The notes beneath the pieces are model-generated. The model had not been told where the DNA came from. It did not search any database and was given only the letters and a program-made list of their open reading frames with translations. Below are positions 33,889 through 42,297 of a stretch of DNA of 64,000 nt, piece after piece. The translations under genes were made by a program, and so were the position numbers. This DNA comes from CAWAMD01 sp963783045 (GTDB taxonomy: Bacteria; Actinomycetota; Nitriliruptoria; Nitriliruptorales; Nitriliruptoraceae), in the NCBI GenBank assembly GCA_963783045.1, contig CAWAMD010000001.1, positions 186,001 through 250,000 of the forward strand. Direction: 5' to 3'. Positions within the stretch are counted from its first letter, which is position 1; the number at the start of each line of letters is the position of its first letter.

Positions 33889-35174
33889 GCGTGCAGCTGC
33901 ATCCCCACCATGCCTACGAGGACATCCGCCTCGAGGTCCTGCGCGCCCTCGAGCGGGACGAGGTCGACCCGGTCGCCGACGCGGAGGCCGTGACGCGCAC
34001 CGTCGAGGACGCCGTCGCCTCCTACCAGCGGCGGGCGCATCTCGGTCAGGGGCGCGCGCTGGCCGACCCGACCGACATGGCGCGGCGCGTCGTCGCCTCG
34101 ATCACCGACTTCGGACCGCTGAGCGAGCTCTTCTCCTCACCGGACGTCGAGGAGATCTTCATCGAGGGCGGGCAGGTCACCTTCATCGACCGCAACGGCC
34201 GCCTTCAGGGCCTCGCGATCCCGACCACCGAGCACGAGAACCGGCAGGTCGTGGACCGGCTGCTCGCCACGACGCAGCGCACGCTCGACGCGACGAGCCC
34301 GATCGTGCAGGCCCGGGTGCTCGACGGCGCCGCCCGCCTGACCGCCGCGCAGCCGCCGGTGACCGACCGGCTCTCCGCCACGATCCGGCGGCACAGCGTG
34401 AAGCGCGAGACGCTCCGGTCGCTCATCGACCGTGGCACGCTGTCGACCGCCGCGGCCGGCTTCCTGTGGGCGCTGATGCGCAGCCGCTCCAGCGTGGTCG
34501 TGTCCGGCCCGCCCGGCGCCGGCAAGACGACCCTCCTGTCGGCCCTGCTCGCGTCCGTCCCGACGACCCGGTGCGTGCGTTGCTGCGAGGAGATCCGCGA
34601 GCTCCACATCCCGATCACGCACGGCGGCTACTACGAGACCCGCCCGCCGGGCATGGACGGCAGCGGCGAGATCTCGCTCCGGGCGCTCGTGAAGTTCGTC
34701 CTCGCGATGCGCCCCGACCTGATCGTCGTCGGTGAGGTCCGTGGCGCCGAGGCCTTCGAGCTGACCCGCGCGGTCAACGCCGGCTGCGGCTTCGGGTGCA
34801 CCGTCCATGCCAACTCGGCCCGCGACGCGCTCGCCGCCCTGGTCAACGCGGCCATCATGGCCGGCGAGAACATCCGCGAGGAGGTCGTGCGGCGCATCTT
34901 CTCCGCGGCCATCGACACCGTCGTGCACCTCGACCGCGGCCGCCCCGCCGACGGGACCGACGCCGGCACCGGCCGTGAGGTCGCCGAGATCATCGCGGTC
35001 GTCCCCTCGCTCACCGACGACTTCACGACGGAGCGGCTCTTCGAGCGCGCCCGGCCGGGAGCCGCGCTCACCTGGACCGGCGTCATGCCGCCCAACGTCG
35101 AGGTCATCGACCGGTCGCTCCCGCCGGGTGTCACCCTCGCCGCCATCCTGGAAGGCGGGGTGACGCCGCTGTGA
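33885..35174 (+). CDS. cpaF: CpaF/TadA secretion ATPase
   Basis: The protein has 429 residues; its ATG at 33885 overlaps the preceding stop (ATGA). The T2SS/T4P ATPase features are complete: N-terminal domain with VEEIFIEGGQVTFIDRNGRL, Walker A SGPPGAGKTTLL, Asp box CCEEIRELHIP, Walker B LRALVKFVLAMRPDLIVVGEVRGAEAFELTRAVNAGCGFGCTVHANSA with the His box. It powers assembly of Flp pili at the cytoplasmic face. It overlaps tadB by four bases (GTGA). Confidence 0.95.
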   Translation: MSVQLHPHHAYEDIRLEVLRALERDEVDPVADAEAVTRTVEDAVASYQRRAHLGQGRALADPTDMARRVVASITDFGPLSELFSSPDVEEIFIEGGQVTFIDRNGRLQGLAIPTTEHENRQVVDRLLATTQRTLDATSPIVQARVLDGAARLTAAQPPVTDRLSATIRRHSVKRETLRSLIDRGTLSTAAAGFLWALMRSRSSVVVSGPPGAGKTTLLSALLASVPTTRCVRCCEEIRELHIPITHGGYYETRPPGMDGSGEISLRALVKFVLAMRPDLIVVGEVRGAEAFELTRAVNAGCGFGCTVHANSARDALAALVNAAIMAGENIREEVVRRIFSAAIDTVVHLDRGRPADGTDAGTGREVAEIIAVVPSLTDDFTTERLFERARPGAALTWTGVMPPNVEVIDRSLPPGVTLAAILEGGVTPL

Positions 35175-36091
35175 CCCTCCTCGCGGCACTGCTGACCGGG
35201 CTGGCCGCCGCCGGCGCGGTCGCGCTCGCCACCGGACACCTGCCTGCCCGGCTGACGCCCCGCCGGCGGCCGCAGGTGGCGGCGGGACAGCTGTGGCTCC
35301 AGCAGGCCGGTGTCGATCTCACCGCGACCCAGTTCTGGGTCGCCTCGGTGGCACTCGGGTCCGTCGCCGGTGTCCTCGTGACCCTCGTCACCCGCGCACC
35401 CGCGGTCGCGCTCGTCCCCGCGTCCGCCGTTGCCGTGCTGCCACGGGCCTACTTCGCCCGCGTGCGGGCCCGCCGCCTGCGGCGTCTGCAGGAGGCGTGG
35501 CCCGACGGGCTGCGGGACCTGCTCGCGCACATCTCGGCCGGTCTCACCCTCCACCACGCACTCGTCCGGCTCGCGGCCGACGGGCCGCCGCCGCTGCAGG
35601 ACGCGCTGCGTCGCTACCCGGTGCTGGCCCGCATGACCGGCGTGACCCCGGCACTCGAGGTGGTCAAGGAGGAGCTGGCCGACCCGACCTCCGACCGGGT
35701 CCTCGAGGTGCTGATCCTCGCCCACGAGAAGGGCGGGCACATCCTGGGTCAGATCCTGCGCGACCTCGCCGAGGCCACCACCCGGGACGTGCGCACCCTC
35801 GAGGAGCTGGCCACCGACAGCCTCGAGCAGAAGATCAACGCCAGGGCGGTGTTCCTGCTCCCGTGGCTCGTGCTGCTGCTGCTGACGGCACGAGACGGGT
35901 TCTTCCGCGACTTCTACCGCAGCGGGGCGGGGATCGCCGTGGTGGTCGCCGGCGCGCTGCTGAGCGTCACCGGCATGGCCATCGTCGCTCGCCTCGGGCG
36001 CGACCCGGTCGAGCAGCGGGTGCTGGGCTCCGCCGCGCCGGCCCGCGGTAGCCGCCACGCCGTCAGCGGTCCCGACGCGGCGGGAGGATGA
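35171..36091 (+). CDS. tadB: TadB-like inner-membrane platform protein
   Basis: The protein has 306 residues with a T2SSF domain (RRLRRLQEAWPDGLRDLLAHISAGLTLHHALVRLA...LEVLILAHEKGGHILGQILRDLAEATTRDVR) between N-terminal helices (1-25, 55-95) and two C-terminal helices (about 220-240, 250-275). TadB and TadC form the platform on which CpaF acts. GTG start overlaps cpaF; the stop overlaps tadC. Confidence 0.9.
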   Translation: MTLLAALLTGLAAAGAVALATGHLPARLTPRRRPQVAAGQLWLQQAGVDLTATQFWVASVALGSVAGVLVTLVTRAPAVALVPASAVAVLPRAYFARVRARRLRRLQEAWPDGLRDLLAHISAGLTLHHALVRLAADGPPPLQDALRRYPVLARMTGVTPALEVVKEELADPTSDRVLEVLILAHEKGGHILGQILRDLAEATTRDVRTLEELATDSLEQKINARAVFLLPWLVLLLLTARDGFFRDFYRSGAGIAVVVAGALLSVTGMAIVARLGRDPVEQRVLGSAAPARGSRHAVSGPDAAGG

Positions 36092-37059
36092 CGGCGATGA
36101 GCCCTGCACTGACCGGACTCGTGCTGACCGCCCTGCTGACGGGCGCGCTGGCCGCAACGTTGGCGCGCCTGCTCGTGCCTCCCACACCGCGCCTCGCGGA
36201 CCGGGTCCGCCCCTACACCGTCGCCGCCCGCACGGCGCTTGGCCGCCCCGCCGACGTGGGGGCCGTCGCGCGGCCCGGCCTCACACGCGGCGGGGTGCTG
36301 CGTCGCCTGCTCGGGCCGCCGGTCGAGCGGCTGCTGGCAGCGCTGACCCGCATCGTCGACACGAGCGCCGACGGGGAGCTGCTCGTCGCGCTGCAGCACG
36401 CCGGCATGCTCGAGGACGTGCCGGAGGGCAGGCGCGTCCAGGAGTTCCGGTTCCGGCGGCTCGCGGGTGGCCTCGCCGGCGGCGCCGGCGGGCTCGGGGC
36501 CGGACTCGCGCTGCGGCTGCCTGCGGCCGCCGTGGTGCTGCTCGCGCTGGCCGGCGCCGCGGCCGGGGCCTCGCGCCCCAAGGCGCGGCTCGACCGCGCC
36601 GTCGAGCAGCGGCGCGCCCGGATGCGCATCGAGCTCTACACCGTCAACCACCTCCTCGCGATGCACGTGCGGGTCGGCGGCGGGGTCGCCCAGGCGCTGC
36701 GGCGCATCTGCGAGCGCGGCAACGGGCTGCTCGTCGACGAGCTTTCCGACATCCTGCACACCCACGAGGCCGGCACCCCGCTCAGCGAGGCGCTGGCACG
36801 GGCGGCGCGCACGGCCGCCGACCCCGCGGTCGCGCGTACCTACCGGCTCCTCGCCACCGGCGCCGAGCTCGGTGCCGACCTCGGCGAGGCATTGCTGGCC
36901 CACAGCGAGGACGTGCGCGAGGCCCGCCGCGAAGCCCTCCGCCGCACCGCGGTCCGGCGCCGCGCGGCGATGCTCGTGCCCACGGTCGGGATCCTCGCGC
37001 CCGTGATGTTGCTCTTCGTCGCGGCGCCGCTGCCGTCGCTCGTCTTCGGAATCCGCTGA
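36088..37059 (+). CDS. tadC: TadC-like inner-membrane platform protein
   Basis: The protein has 323 residues from an ATG at 36088 overlapping tadB. It has a second T2SSF-like domain (MRIELYTVNHLLAMHVRVGGGVAQALRRICERGNGLLVDELSDILHTHEAGTPLSEALARAAR) and a C-terminal helix (LVPTVGILAPVMLLFVAAPL). It pairs with TadB. A 46-bp gap with a ribosome site (CGGGAGGG) separates it from the pilin gene. Confidence 0.9.
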   Translation: MTAMSPALTGLVLTALLTGALAATLARLLVPPTPRLADRVRPYTVAARTALGRPADVGAVARPGLTRGGVLRRLLGPPVERLLAALTRIVDTSADGELLVALQHAGMLEDVPEGRRVQEFRFRRLAGGLAGGAGGLGAGLALRLPAAAVVLLALAGAAAGASRPKARLDRAVEQRRARMRIELYTVNHLLAMHVRVGGGVAQALRRICERGNGLLVDELSDILHTHEAGTPLSEALARAARTAADPAVARTYRLLATGAELGADLGEALLAHSEDVREARREALRRTAVRRRAAMLVPTVGILAPVMLLFVAAPLPSLVFGIR

Positions 37060-37105
37060 ACCGCCACGCGTCGCCCGGCGACGCGACCACCTCGGGAGGG
37101 AACCC

Positions 37106-37306
37106 ATGGACCACGTGAACCGACTCATGATCGCCATCAGCGGCCTGTCCGCTCGCGTGCACGAGGAGGAGGACGGCTTCTCCACGGCGGAGCTCCTCGC
37201 GAACGCCGCGCTCGGGGTCATCGCGCTCGTCGTGATCTGGGGTCTGCTGCAGACCCTCGGCGTCGACATCGTCGACATGATCCGCGGCCGGCTCGTCGCC
37301 AACTGA
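37106..37306 (+). CDS. Flp-type prepilin
   Basis: The protein has 66 residues. A hydrophilic leader ends EEEDG, followed by FSTAELLANAALGVIALVVIWGLLQTL: a class III prepilin cleavage site (G|F) with Glu at position +5 of the mature pilin. This is the structural subunit of the pilus, short as expected for Flp pilins. GGGAGGG lies seven bases before the ATG. No TadV/CpaA prepilin peptidase is seen in the window, so processing must rely on an enzyme elsewhere. Confidence 0.88.
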   Translation: MDHVNRLMIAISGLSARVHEEEDGFSTAELLANAALGVIALVVIWGLLQTLGVDIVDMIRGRLVAN

Positions 37307-37307
37307 G

Positions 37308-37697
37308 ATGAGGCGCCCCGACCAGGCCGGTTTCGTGACGGTGCAGCACGTGTTCGCCGTCGGGATCACCCTCGTGCTGTTCACGCTGCTCGTCGAGCTC
37401 GTGCTGTTCCAGTACGCCGCCGGCGTGGCACGCGCGGCCGCCGACGAGGCCGCCCGCGCCGGCAGCCGGCTCGCCGCCGTGCCGGGCGAGGCGCTGACCC
37501 GGTGCGAGCACCGCGGGCAGGAGGCACTCGACAGCCTCCTCGGCGGCCGGCTGGGTGACGGTCTCACGGTCGCCTGCGCCCGTGAGGGCGACCTGGTCGT
37601 CGCCAGCGTGCGCGGCTCGGTCGCGGGCTGGCTCCCGCTCAGCGGGGACCACACGATCGACGCGCGCGCCCGCGCCTGGGCGGAGCGGGCACCGTGA
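37308..37697 (+). CDS. TadE-like minor pseudopilin
   Basis: The protein has 129 residues starting one base after the pilin stop. A pseudopilin-type N-terminus (QAGFVTVQHVFAVGITLVLFTLLVELVLFQYAAGVARAAADEAARAG) is followed by a small exterior domain. It lacks the Glu at +5 (FVTVQ), having Gln. TadE-family proteins are minor pilins processed by the same peptidase. The stop overlaps the next gene (GTGA). Confidence 0.8.
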   Translation: MRRPDQAGFVTVQHVFAVGITLVLFTLLVELVLFQYAAGVARAAADEAARAGSRLAAVPGEALTRCEHRGQEALDSLLGGRLGDGLTVACAREGDLVVASVRGSVAGWLPLSGDHTIDARARAWAERAP

Positions 37698-38167
37698 CCC
37701 GCGCCGACCCACGCGACCCCCCGGCGAGCGCCGCGACCGGGGACCGGACACGTCGCCGCACGGTTGGTGCGGACGCTGGTTCAGGACCGGTCGAGCTGGT
37801 GCTCGGCGTCGCGCTGCTCATCCTGCCGGTCTGCCTCCTCGTGGTCTCCGTGCCGACCTGGATGGCCACACAGACCGGTGCACGGGTCGCTGCCCAGGAG
37901 GCCGCGCGGCTCGTGGCCGTGCGGGGCGATGGTGCGGCGTCCAGGCTCGCGGCGGCACGGCTGGTCGGGGAGGTGGCCGCCAACCGGGGGCTGAAGGTGG
38001 ACGACGTGGACCTGCGCCTCGTGTCGACGGCCGACGCGGACACGATCCAGGCGGCCGTGACCGTCCGCATGCCCGCGCTCGCCATCCCGTGGCTCGGCCG
38101 CTGGACGGCCATCGACTGGACGGTCCGCCACGTCGAGCCCGTGGACCCGTATCGGAGCGTTGGATGA
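37694..38167 (+). CDS. TadE/TadF-like pseudopilin
   Basis: The protein has 157 residues. After an Arg-rich N-terminal extension comes AGSGPVELVLGVALLILPVCLLVVSVPTWMATQTGARVAAQEAAR, a TadE-type helix with Glu at the expected position. The exterior domain has a DDVDLRLVSTADADTIQAAVTVRMP pattern common to TadE proteins. Its stop overlaps the next start (ATGA), continuing the translationally coupled chain. Confidence 0.82.
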   Translation: MTRADPRDPPASAATGDRTRRRTVGADAGSGPVELVLGVALLILPVCLLVVSVPTWMATQTGARVAAQEAARLVAVRGDGAASRLAAARLVGEVAANRGLKVDDVDLRLVSTADADTIQAAVTVRMPALAIPWLGRWTAIDWTVRHVEPVDPYRSVG

Positions 38168-38607
38168 GTGGAGGCGTCGGCGTTCGCATGCGTGACGAGT
38201 CCGGCAGCGTCACGCTGTGGCTCCTCGGCCTGAGCCTGCTCCTGCTCGCCATCGGCGGGCTCAGCGTCGACCTGTGGTCGGCGTTCGCGGCCCGGCGTGC
38301 TCTGGCCGGCATCGCCGAGGCGACCGCGACGGCCGGCGCCTCGGGGATCGACGTGGCCTGGTACCGCAGCACCGGCGAGGTGCGGCTCGCACCGGAGCGC
38401 GCCCGCCGGCTCGCGGCCGCCACGTTCGCCGCCCAGCAGGATCGCGGCTCCGTCGACGGCCCGCCCCTCGTCGAGGTGGAGCCGACTGCCGTCGTCGTGC
38501 GGGTCGAGGGTGAGGTGCCGCTCTCCCTCCTGCACCTCCTCGCCCCGGGCCAGGGCCCCTTGCGGATCGCCGTCCGCGCGATCGCCGAACCCCGTCTCTC
38601 ACCCTGA
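38164..38607 (+). CDS. TadG-like (helicase/secretion-associated) pilus protein, short
   Basis: The protein has 147 residues. GSVTLWLLGLSLLLLAIGGLSVDLWSAFAARRALAGIAEATATAGASGID is the N-terminal helix and following segment of the TadG/Rv3660c-type family, which in actinobacterial tad loci is the last small membrane gene. No von Willebrand domain, as occurs in larger TadG proteins. It ends the pilus operon. Confidence 0.78.
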   Translation: MSGGVGVRMRDESGSVTLWLLGLSLLLLAIGGLSVDLWSAFAARRALAGIAEATATAGASGIDVAWYRSTGEVRLAPERARRLAAATFAAQQDRGSVDGPPLVEVEPTAVVVRVEGEVPLSLLHLLAPGQGPLRIAVRAIAEPRLSP

Positions 38608-38746
38608 CACGAACCTCGGGGCACTGCCCAACCGTCGGTGGGCGGGTTATCGTCGGGAGGTATGGTCCATCACCGTACGCGTTCGCGATGTCACCAGCAG
38701 CGACTCGCGCGACCGCGCCAGACAACGACGCCAGAGGGGCCGGCGA

Positions 38747-40531
38747 ATGAGTGCTCACGCCCAGGCGGGCGCGACACGGCCACGCACGAGTGATCGGCGA
38801 TGGCGGGGCCGCCCCATCCTCGCCGCGGTCGTCCGTGCCGTTCTCGGCATGCTTCCCCTCGCGGTGGGCGTGGCGGTCGGGTACGTCGTCAGCCGCGCGC
38901 TGCCGCCGCCAGCCGATCTCGGCGGCATCATCATGGCGTGGCTCGTGGTGCTGCTGGCCTCCGGTGTCGCGATCGCCGTCGCCGAGCGGCTCACGCGTCG
39001 GCTGCTGCCCCTCCCGGCGCTGCTGAAGCTCTCGCTCGTCTTCCCCGACGTGGCGCCGTCCCGCTTCCGGGTGGCGCGTCGCGCCGGTCGCGTCCGCGAC
39101 CTGCAGGCCCAGGTGGACGCGGCCCGCCGGAGCGGACGCCGCGACGAGCCCGTCCTGGCGGCGGAGCAGATCCTCGCCCTCGTCGGGGCCCTGACCGTCC
39201 ACGACCGGCAGACCCGTGGGCACTCCGAGCGGGTCCGCGTCTTCACCGACCTCATCGCCGACGAGCTCGACCTGCCGGCCGAGGACCGCAACCGGCTGCG
39301 CTGGTCGGCGCTCCTCCACGACGTGGGCAAGCTCCACGTGCACGACCACATCCTGAACAAGCCATCCGAGCTGTCCGATCGCGAGTGGCAGCAGATGCGA
39401 CGGCATCCGGTCGAGGGTCACCGCATCATCCAGCCGCTCGCTGCCTGGCTCGGTCCCTGGGCGCGCACCGTGCTCGAACATCACGAGTGGTACGACGGCA
39501 GCGGATATCCGCAGGGCCTCAGCGGCGGCGAGATCTCGGTCGGCGCACGGCTCGTCTCGGTCGCCGACGCCTACGACGTGATGACCGCGGCCCGCGCCTA
39601 CAAGCGTCCGATGGCTGCTGCGGCCGCTCGCGCCGAGCTCGCGACGAAGGCCGGCAGCCAGTTCGACCCCGCGATGGTCCGGGCGTTCCTGGCGGTGCCC
39701 CTGACCTCCCTGCGGTGGGCGCTCGGCCCCCTGGCCTGGCTGCTCGAGGTCCCGCTGGTCCGCGACATGATCGGCGCGGCCCACCGGATGGGGATGGCCG
39801 TCACCGAGCAGGCGGGTACCGCCGGCATGGCCGGTGCGACCGCCACGGTGGTCGGCGTGTCCGCCGTGGGTGCCGGCTTCCTCGGTGGATCGACGGGCAT
39901 CACGAACGACCCGCCGGCTTCCTCGGCCATGGGGGCCCAAGGCGGACCGGACGTCGTCGTCCCGCTGTGGCACGAGGGTGGCCAGGTCGCCGCCGCGGAG
40001 CCTGCAGGTGGCGAGCCGATGGTCCTCGCCGCCCGGATCGAGCGCTCGCCGGAGCGGTCCGCGGGTGCCGGCACCGAGGTGGCCGCCGCCCCCGACGAGC
40101 ACGCCCACGACGGGGCGCCCCCGACGACGCAGATCGACGGGCCGCCGGCGCCGTCCACGGACGACGCGCCTACCGAACATCAGACCGAGCGTCCGGCGAC
40201 GCCGGCCACGACGGCCCCCGAGGTCTCTGACACGCCCACCGCCGCCTCGGGCGGCGATGCGGCCGCCTCCGATGACGCCGCCGCATCCGATGACGCGGCC
40301 GCCTCCGACGATGCGGCCGCCTCCGACGATGCGGCCGCCTCCGACGATGCGGCCGCCTCCGACGACGCTGCCGCGTCCGACGACGCTGCCGCGTCGTCCG
40401 ACACTCCGCCCGGTGTGGGCTGGCCCGGCGACGGCGGCACCGGCACCGGTCAAGGCCGTGGCGAGGGCAACGGGAAGGGACAGGGGCCGGCACATCGCCA
40501 CTTCATCGAGCTCTTCCCACCGCAGAAGTAG
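38747..40531 (+). CDS. HD-GYP domain protein with low-complexity acidic repeat tail
   Basis: The ATG at 38747 (AGAGGGG upstream) gives 594 residues. Two membrane helices (about 22-45, 55-78) precede an HD-GYP domain (about 140-310): HDRQTRGHSERV, LLHDVGKLHVHDHIL, HHEWYDGSGYPQGL (a GYP-type loop) and VADAYDVMTAARAY. Such domains hydrolyse cyclic di-GMP. The tail has a Gly/Ala segment and about seven repeats of the hexapeptide AAASDD (40256-40396), then a Gly-rich end. It follows the pilus operon, so c-di-GMP control of piliation is a reasonable inference. HDVGK and the GYP residues suggest an active enzyme. Confidence 0.88.
   Translation: MSAHAQAGATRPRTSDRRWRGRPILAAVVRAVLGMLPLAVGVAVGYVVSRALPPPADLGGIIMAWLVVLLASGVAIAVAERLTRRLLPLPALLKLSLVFPDVAPSRFRVARRAGRVRDLQAQVDAARRSGRRDEPVLAAEQILALVGALTVHDRQTRGHSERVRVFTDLIADELDLPAEDRNRLRWSALLHDVGKLHVHDHILNKPSELSDREWQQMRRHPVEGHRIIQPLAAWLGPWARTVLEHHEWYDGSGYPQGLSGGEISVGARLVSVADAYDVMTAARAYKRPMAAAAARAELATKAGSQFDPAMVRAFLAVPLTSLRWALGPLAWLLEVPLVRDMIGAAHRMGMAVTEQAGTAGMAGATATVVGVSAVGAGFLGGSTGITNDPPASSAMGAQGGPDVVVPLWHEGGQVAAAEPAGGEPMVLAARIERSPERSAGAGTEVAAAPDEHAHDGAPPTTQIDGPPAPSTDDAPTEHQTERPATPATTAPEVSDTPTAASGGDAAASDDAAASDDAAASDDAAASDDAAASDDAAASDDAAASDDAAASSDTPPGVGWPGDGGTGTGQGRGEGNGKGQGPAHRHFIELFPPQK
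40256..40396 (+). repeat. 18-bp in-frame tandem repeat encoding (DAAASD)n
   Basis: About seven 18-bp units of the type GAYGCSGCCGCVTCCGAY encode an acidic Ala/Ser/Asp tail. Synonymous differences between units show they are not a very recent expansion. Confidence 0.9.
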
Positions 40532-40538
40532 CGGCCCG

Positions 40539-40997
40539 GTGTCGCGCGACGAGGACCGGACCTTCCTCCGCCTCGCCCTCGAGGAGGCGCACGCCGCCTT
40601 GTCCCACGACGACGTCCCGATCGGCGCGGTCGTCGTCAAGGACGGCGAGGTGGTCGCCCGGGACCACAACCGGCGGGAGCTCGACGGCGACCCGACGGCC
40701 CATGCGGAGCTGCTCTGCCTCCGGACGGCGGCCAGACGGCTCGGCCACTGGCGGCTCGACGGCTGCACGCTCTACGTCACCCTCGAGCCCTGCTCCATGT
40801 GCGCCGGGGCGCTCGTGCTCGCACGGGTACCGCGGCTCGTGTTCGGTGCCGACGACCCGAAGGCCGGCGCCGTCGGTGCCCTCTACGACATCCCGCGCGA
40901 CCCTCGGCTCAACCATCGGGTCGAGGTCGTTCGTGGCGTCGAGGCGGAGGAGTCTTCGCGGCTCCTCAAGGACTTCTTCGCGGCTCGCCGGCGCTGA
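40539..40997 (+). CDS. tadA: tRNA-specific adenosine deaminase (A34 to I34)
   Basis: A GTG at 40539, 8 bp after the HD-GYP stop, gives 152 residues. Zinc and catalytic motifs are TAHAELLCL (HAE) and TLEPCSMCAGALV (PCxxC). DVPIGAVVVKDG and DPKAGAVGALYDIPRDPRLNHRVEV are TadA-specific. It converts the wobble A of tRNA-Arg(ACG) to inosine and is essential in most bacteria. Often found next to a tRNA-Ser gene in actinobacteria, as here. Confidence 0.95.
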   Translation: MSRDEDRTFLRLALEEAHAALSHDDVPIGAVVVKDGEVVARDHNRRELDGDPTAHAELLCLRTAARRLGHWRLDGCTLYVTLEPCSMCAGALVLARVPRLVFGADDPKAGAVGALYDIPRDPRLNHRVEVVRGVEAEESSRLLKDFFAARRR

Positions 40998-41072
40998 TCC
41001 GAACGGTCGGGCGTGTGGCGCAGCTGCGCGGTTGCCGTCTGACCGACCGAGGCCGTACTCTGCGGCCCGCCT

Positions 41073-41161
41073 GGAGGGATCGCATAGTCCGGCCGAGTGC
41101 GCCCGCCTCGAAAGCGGGTAGGCCCGCAAGGGTCTCGGGGGTTCAAATCCCCCTCCCTCCG
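41073..41161 (+). tRNA. tRNA-Ser(CGA)
   Basis: Class II tRNA. Acceptor GGAGGGA (41073-41079) pairs with TCCCTCC (41154-41160), discriminator G, and an encoded CCA follows (41162-41164). The anticodon loop CTCGAAA between CCGC/GCGG gives CGA. The variable arm is long (TAGGCCCGCAAGGGTCTC). It is the likely integration site of the element that follows. Confidence 0.94.
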
Positions 41162-41164
41162 CCA

Positions 41165-41488
41165 CGTTTCCGCAGGTCAGAGGCGGTTTCCGAGAGGAAG
41201 CCGCCTCGCTGCTGTTCTGGGCCCTCACGCCGAATGGTCACAGAATGGTCACAGGATTCCGTCGAGCGACGGCGGGAGCCGCCCCGATCGGGGCCGGGAA
41301 GTCGGGTTGGGCGAGGCCCGCACGTGCGGCGATCCGACGTCACGAACCGGGGCGGGGTGGGCGGACTCCCTACCGAGAACGACCCGAGCGCGCGGTGGCG
41401 CACCCACGGGGATCAGCGACACGGTGACCCGTCACGTTCCGCCGTTCCGGGTGGCCCTCTACGGATAGCGCCCACGAGAGGAACCGCC
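41165..41488. other. Intergenic DNA between tRNA-Ser and the integrated element's first gene
   Basis: About 320 bp without a gene. The direct repeat GGTCACAGAAT / GGTCACAGGAT at 41236-41257 has an 11-base period, like the GTGAC repeats near the tRNA-Leu att copies. It may be an integrase or excisionase arm site. Otherwise nothing is seen. Confidence 0.4.
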
Positions 41489-41731
41489 ATGAAGACGATC
41501 GACGATTACCCCGCCACGGTCACCATCGAGGAGGCCGGCAGAATCCTCGGCTTGAGCCGGAGTGCCGCCTACCGCGCCGCCGCACGAGGTGAGATCCCGA
41601 CGCTCCGGTTCGGTCGTCGCCTGGTCGTGCCGACGGCGAGGCTGTTCGCGATGCTGGGGCTTCATGAGCTCTCGGAGCTCCGCGACGACGTCGAGGCCGT
41701 CGGCGCCGGGTCTTTCGTCTGGGCAGGCTGA
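41489..41731 (+). CDS. Excisionase-like HTH protein
   Basis: The protein has 80 residues from an ATG with GAGAGGA upstream. TVTIEEAGRILGLSRSAAYRAAARGEIPTLRFGRRLVVPTARLFAMLGL is a complete HTH_17 (Xis) domain. Its place between a tRNA and a tyrosine integrase is that of the recombination directionality factor of actinobacterial integrative elements. It is transcribed toward the convergent gene pair at 41735-42246. Confidence 0.85.
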   Translation: MKTIDDYPATVTIEEAGRILGLSRSAAYRAAARGEIPTLRFGRRLVVPTARLFAMLGLHELSELRDDVEAVGAGSFVWAG

Positions 41732-41734
41732 GGC

Positions 41735-42013
41735 TCAGGCTCCCACCTTGTCGGCGTAGCGCTGCCGCGCGGCCTCCCCGGAGGTCCCGAGCTCCTTGCC
41801 GACCTTGGCCCATGACGCACCGGCCGCTCGGGCCGCGCGCACGGCCGCGAGGAGCTCCCGCTCGAGCAGGGCCTGTTGGTAGGCGACCCGGCGGAGCGCG
41901 AGCAGGCCCGGCTCGCCGCGGTCCTCCTCGTTCGGGTCGTAGCTCTCGAAGACGTTGGCGAGCTCGTCCGCGCGGGCCATCAGCTCGTCCATCGATCGCG
42001 GCATCGGCATCAC
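41735..42013 (-). CDS. Small protein with C-terminal HTH-like segment (possible antitoxin)
   Basis: The protein has 92 residues. The N-terminus is acidic (MDELMARADELANVFESYDPNEED). The C-terminus, AVRAARAAGASWAKVGKELGTSGEAARQRY, is a helix-turn-helix similar to those of small actinobacterial regulators. It overlaps the upstream gene by four bases (ATGA), so the two are co-translated. Paired small genes of this shape next to integrases are often toxin-antitoxin modules; no characterised family is recognised. Confidence 0.65.
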   Translation of the reverse strand: MMPMPRSMDELMARADELANVFESYDPNEEDRGEPGLLALRRVAYQQALLERELLAAVRAARAAGASWAKVGKELGTSGEAARQRYADKVGA

Positions 42014-42246
42014 CTCAGGAACTTCGGGCGGGCGGGCATGGCGTGGACGATGGCGACATCGTCGTGCCAGGCGACGACACCGACCTCCAGGAGCTCGCCG
42101 GACCGGCTCGGTCCGACGTACATGACCAGGCCGTCCCCGACGTTGTACGCATCGATGGCGAACGCCCAGGCGTGTTCTGCGTCCTCCTCGGCGACGCCGT
42201 GACGGGCAGCGCTCTGGAGGAAGATCGGCGGGTCACCATGCATCAC
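42010..42246 (-). CDS. Small protein of possible toxin-antitoxin module
   Basis: The protein has 78 residues: FLQSAARHGVAEEDAEHAWAFAIDAYNVGDGLVMYVGPSRSGELLEVGVVAWHDDVAIVHAMPARPKFL. The pattern (an N-terminal helical RHG segment, then a beta-strand core ending HAMPARPKF) resembles the BrnT-like/RelE-fold small toxins that precede their antitoxin. That is inference from size, order and pattern. The region upstream (42247-42297) is AT-richer than average and probably holds the promoter. Confidence 0.6.
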   Translation of the reverse strand: MMHGDPPIFLQSAARHGVAEEDAEHAWAFAIDAYNVGDGLVMYVGPSRSGELLEVGVVAWHDDVAIVHAMPARPKFLR

Positions 42247-42297
42247 AAGTTACCTTGCTGACTGTCGTTCGGCAAGTTTGCTTGGGGGCCTCGGGCC

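Noticed and set aside
33572..34735. Arg-rich plus-strand frame overlapping cpaF
   Set aside because: Out-of-frame shadow of cpaE and cpaF, which form an ATGA-coupled operon with full motifs.
40883..41228. Minus-strand frames with EGGGFEPPRPLRAYPLSRRA
   Set aside because: Antisense of tRNA-Ser; a known annotation artefact.
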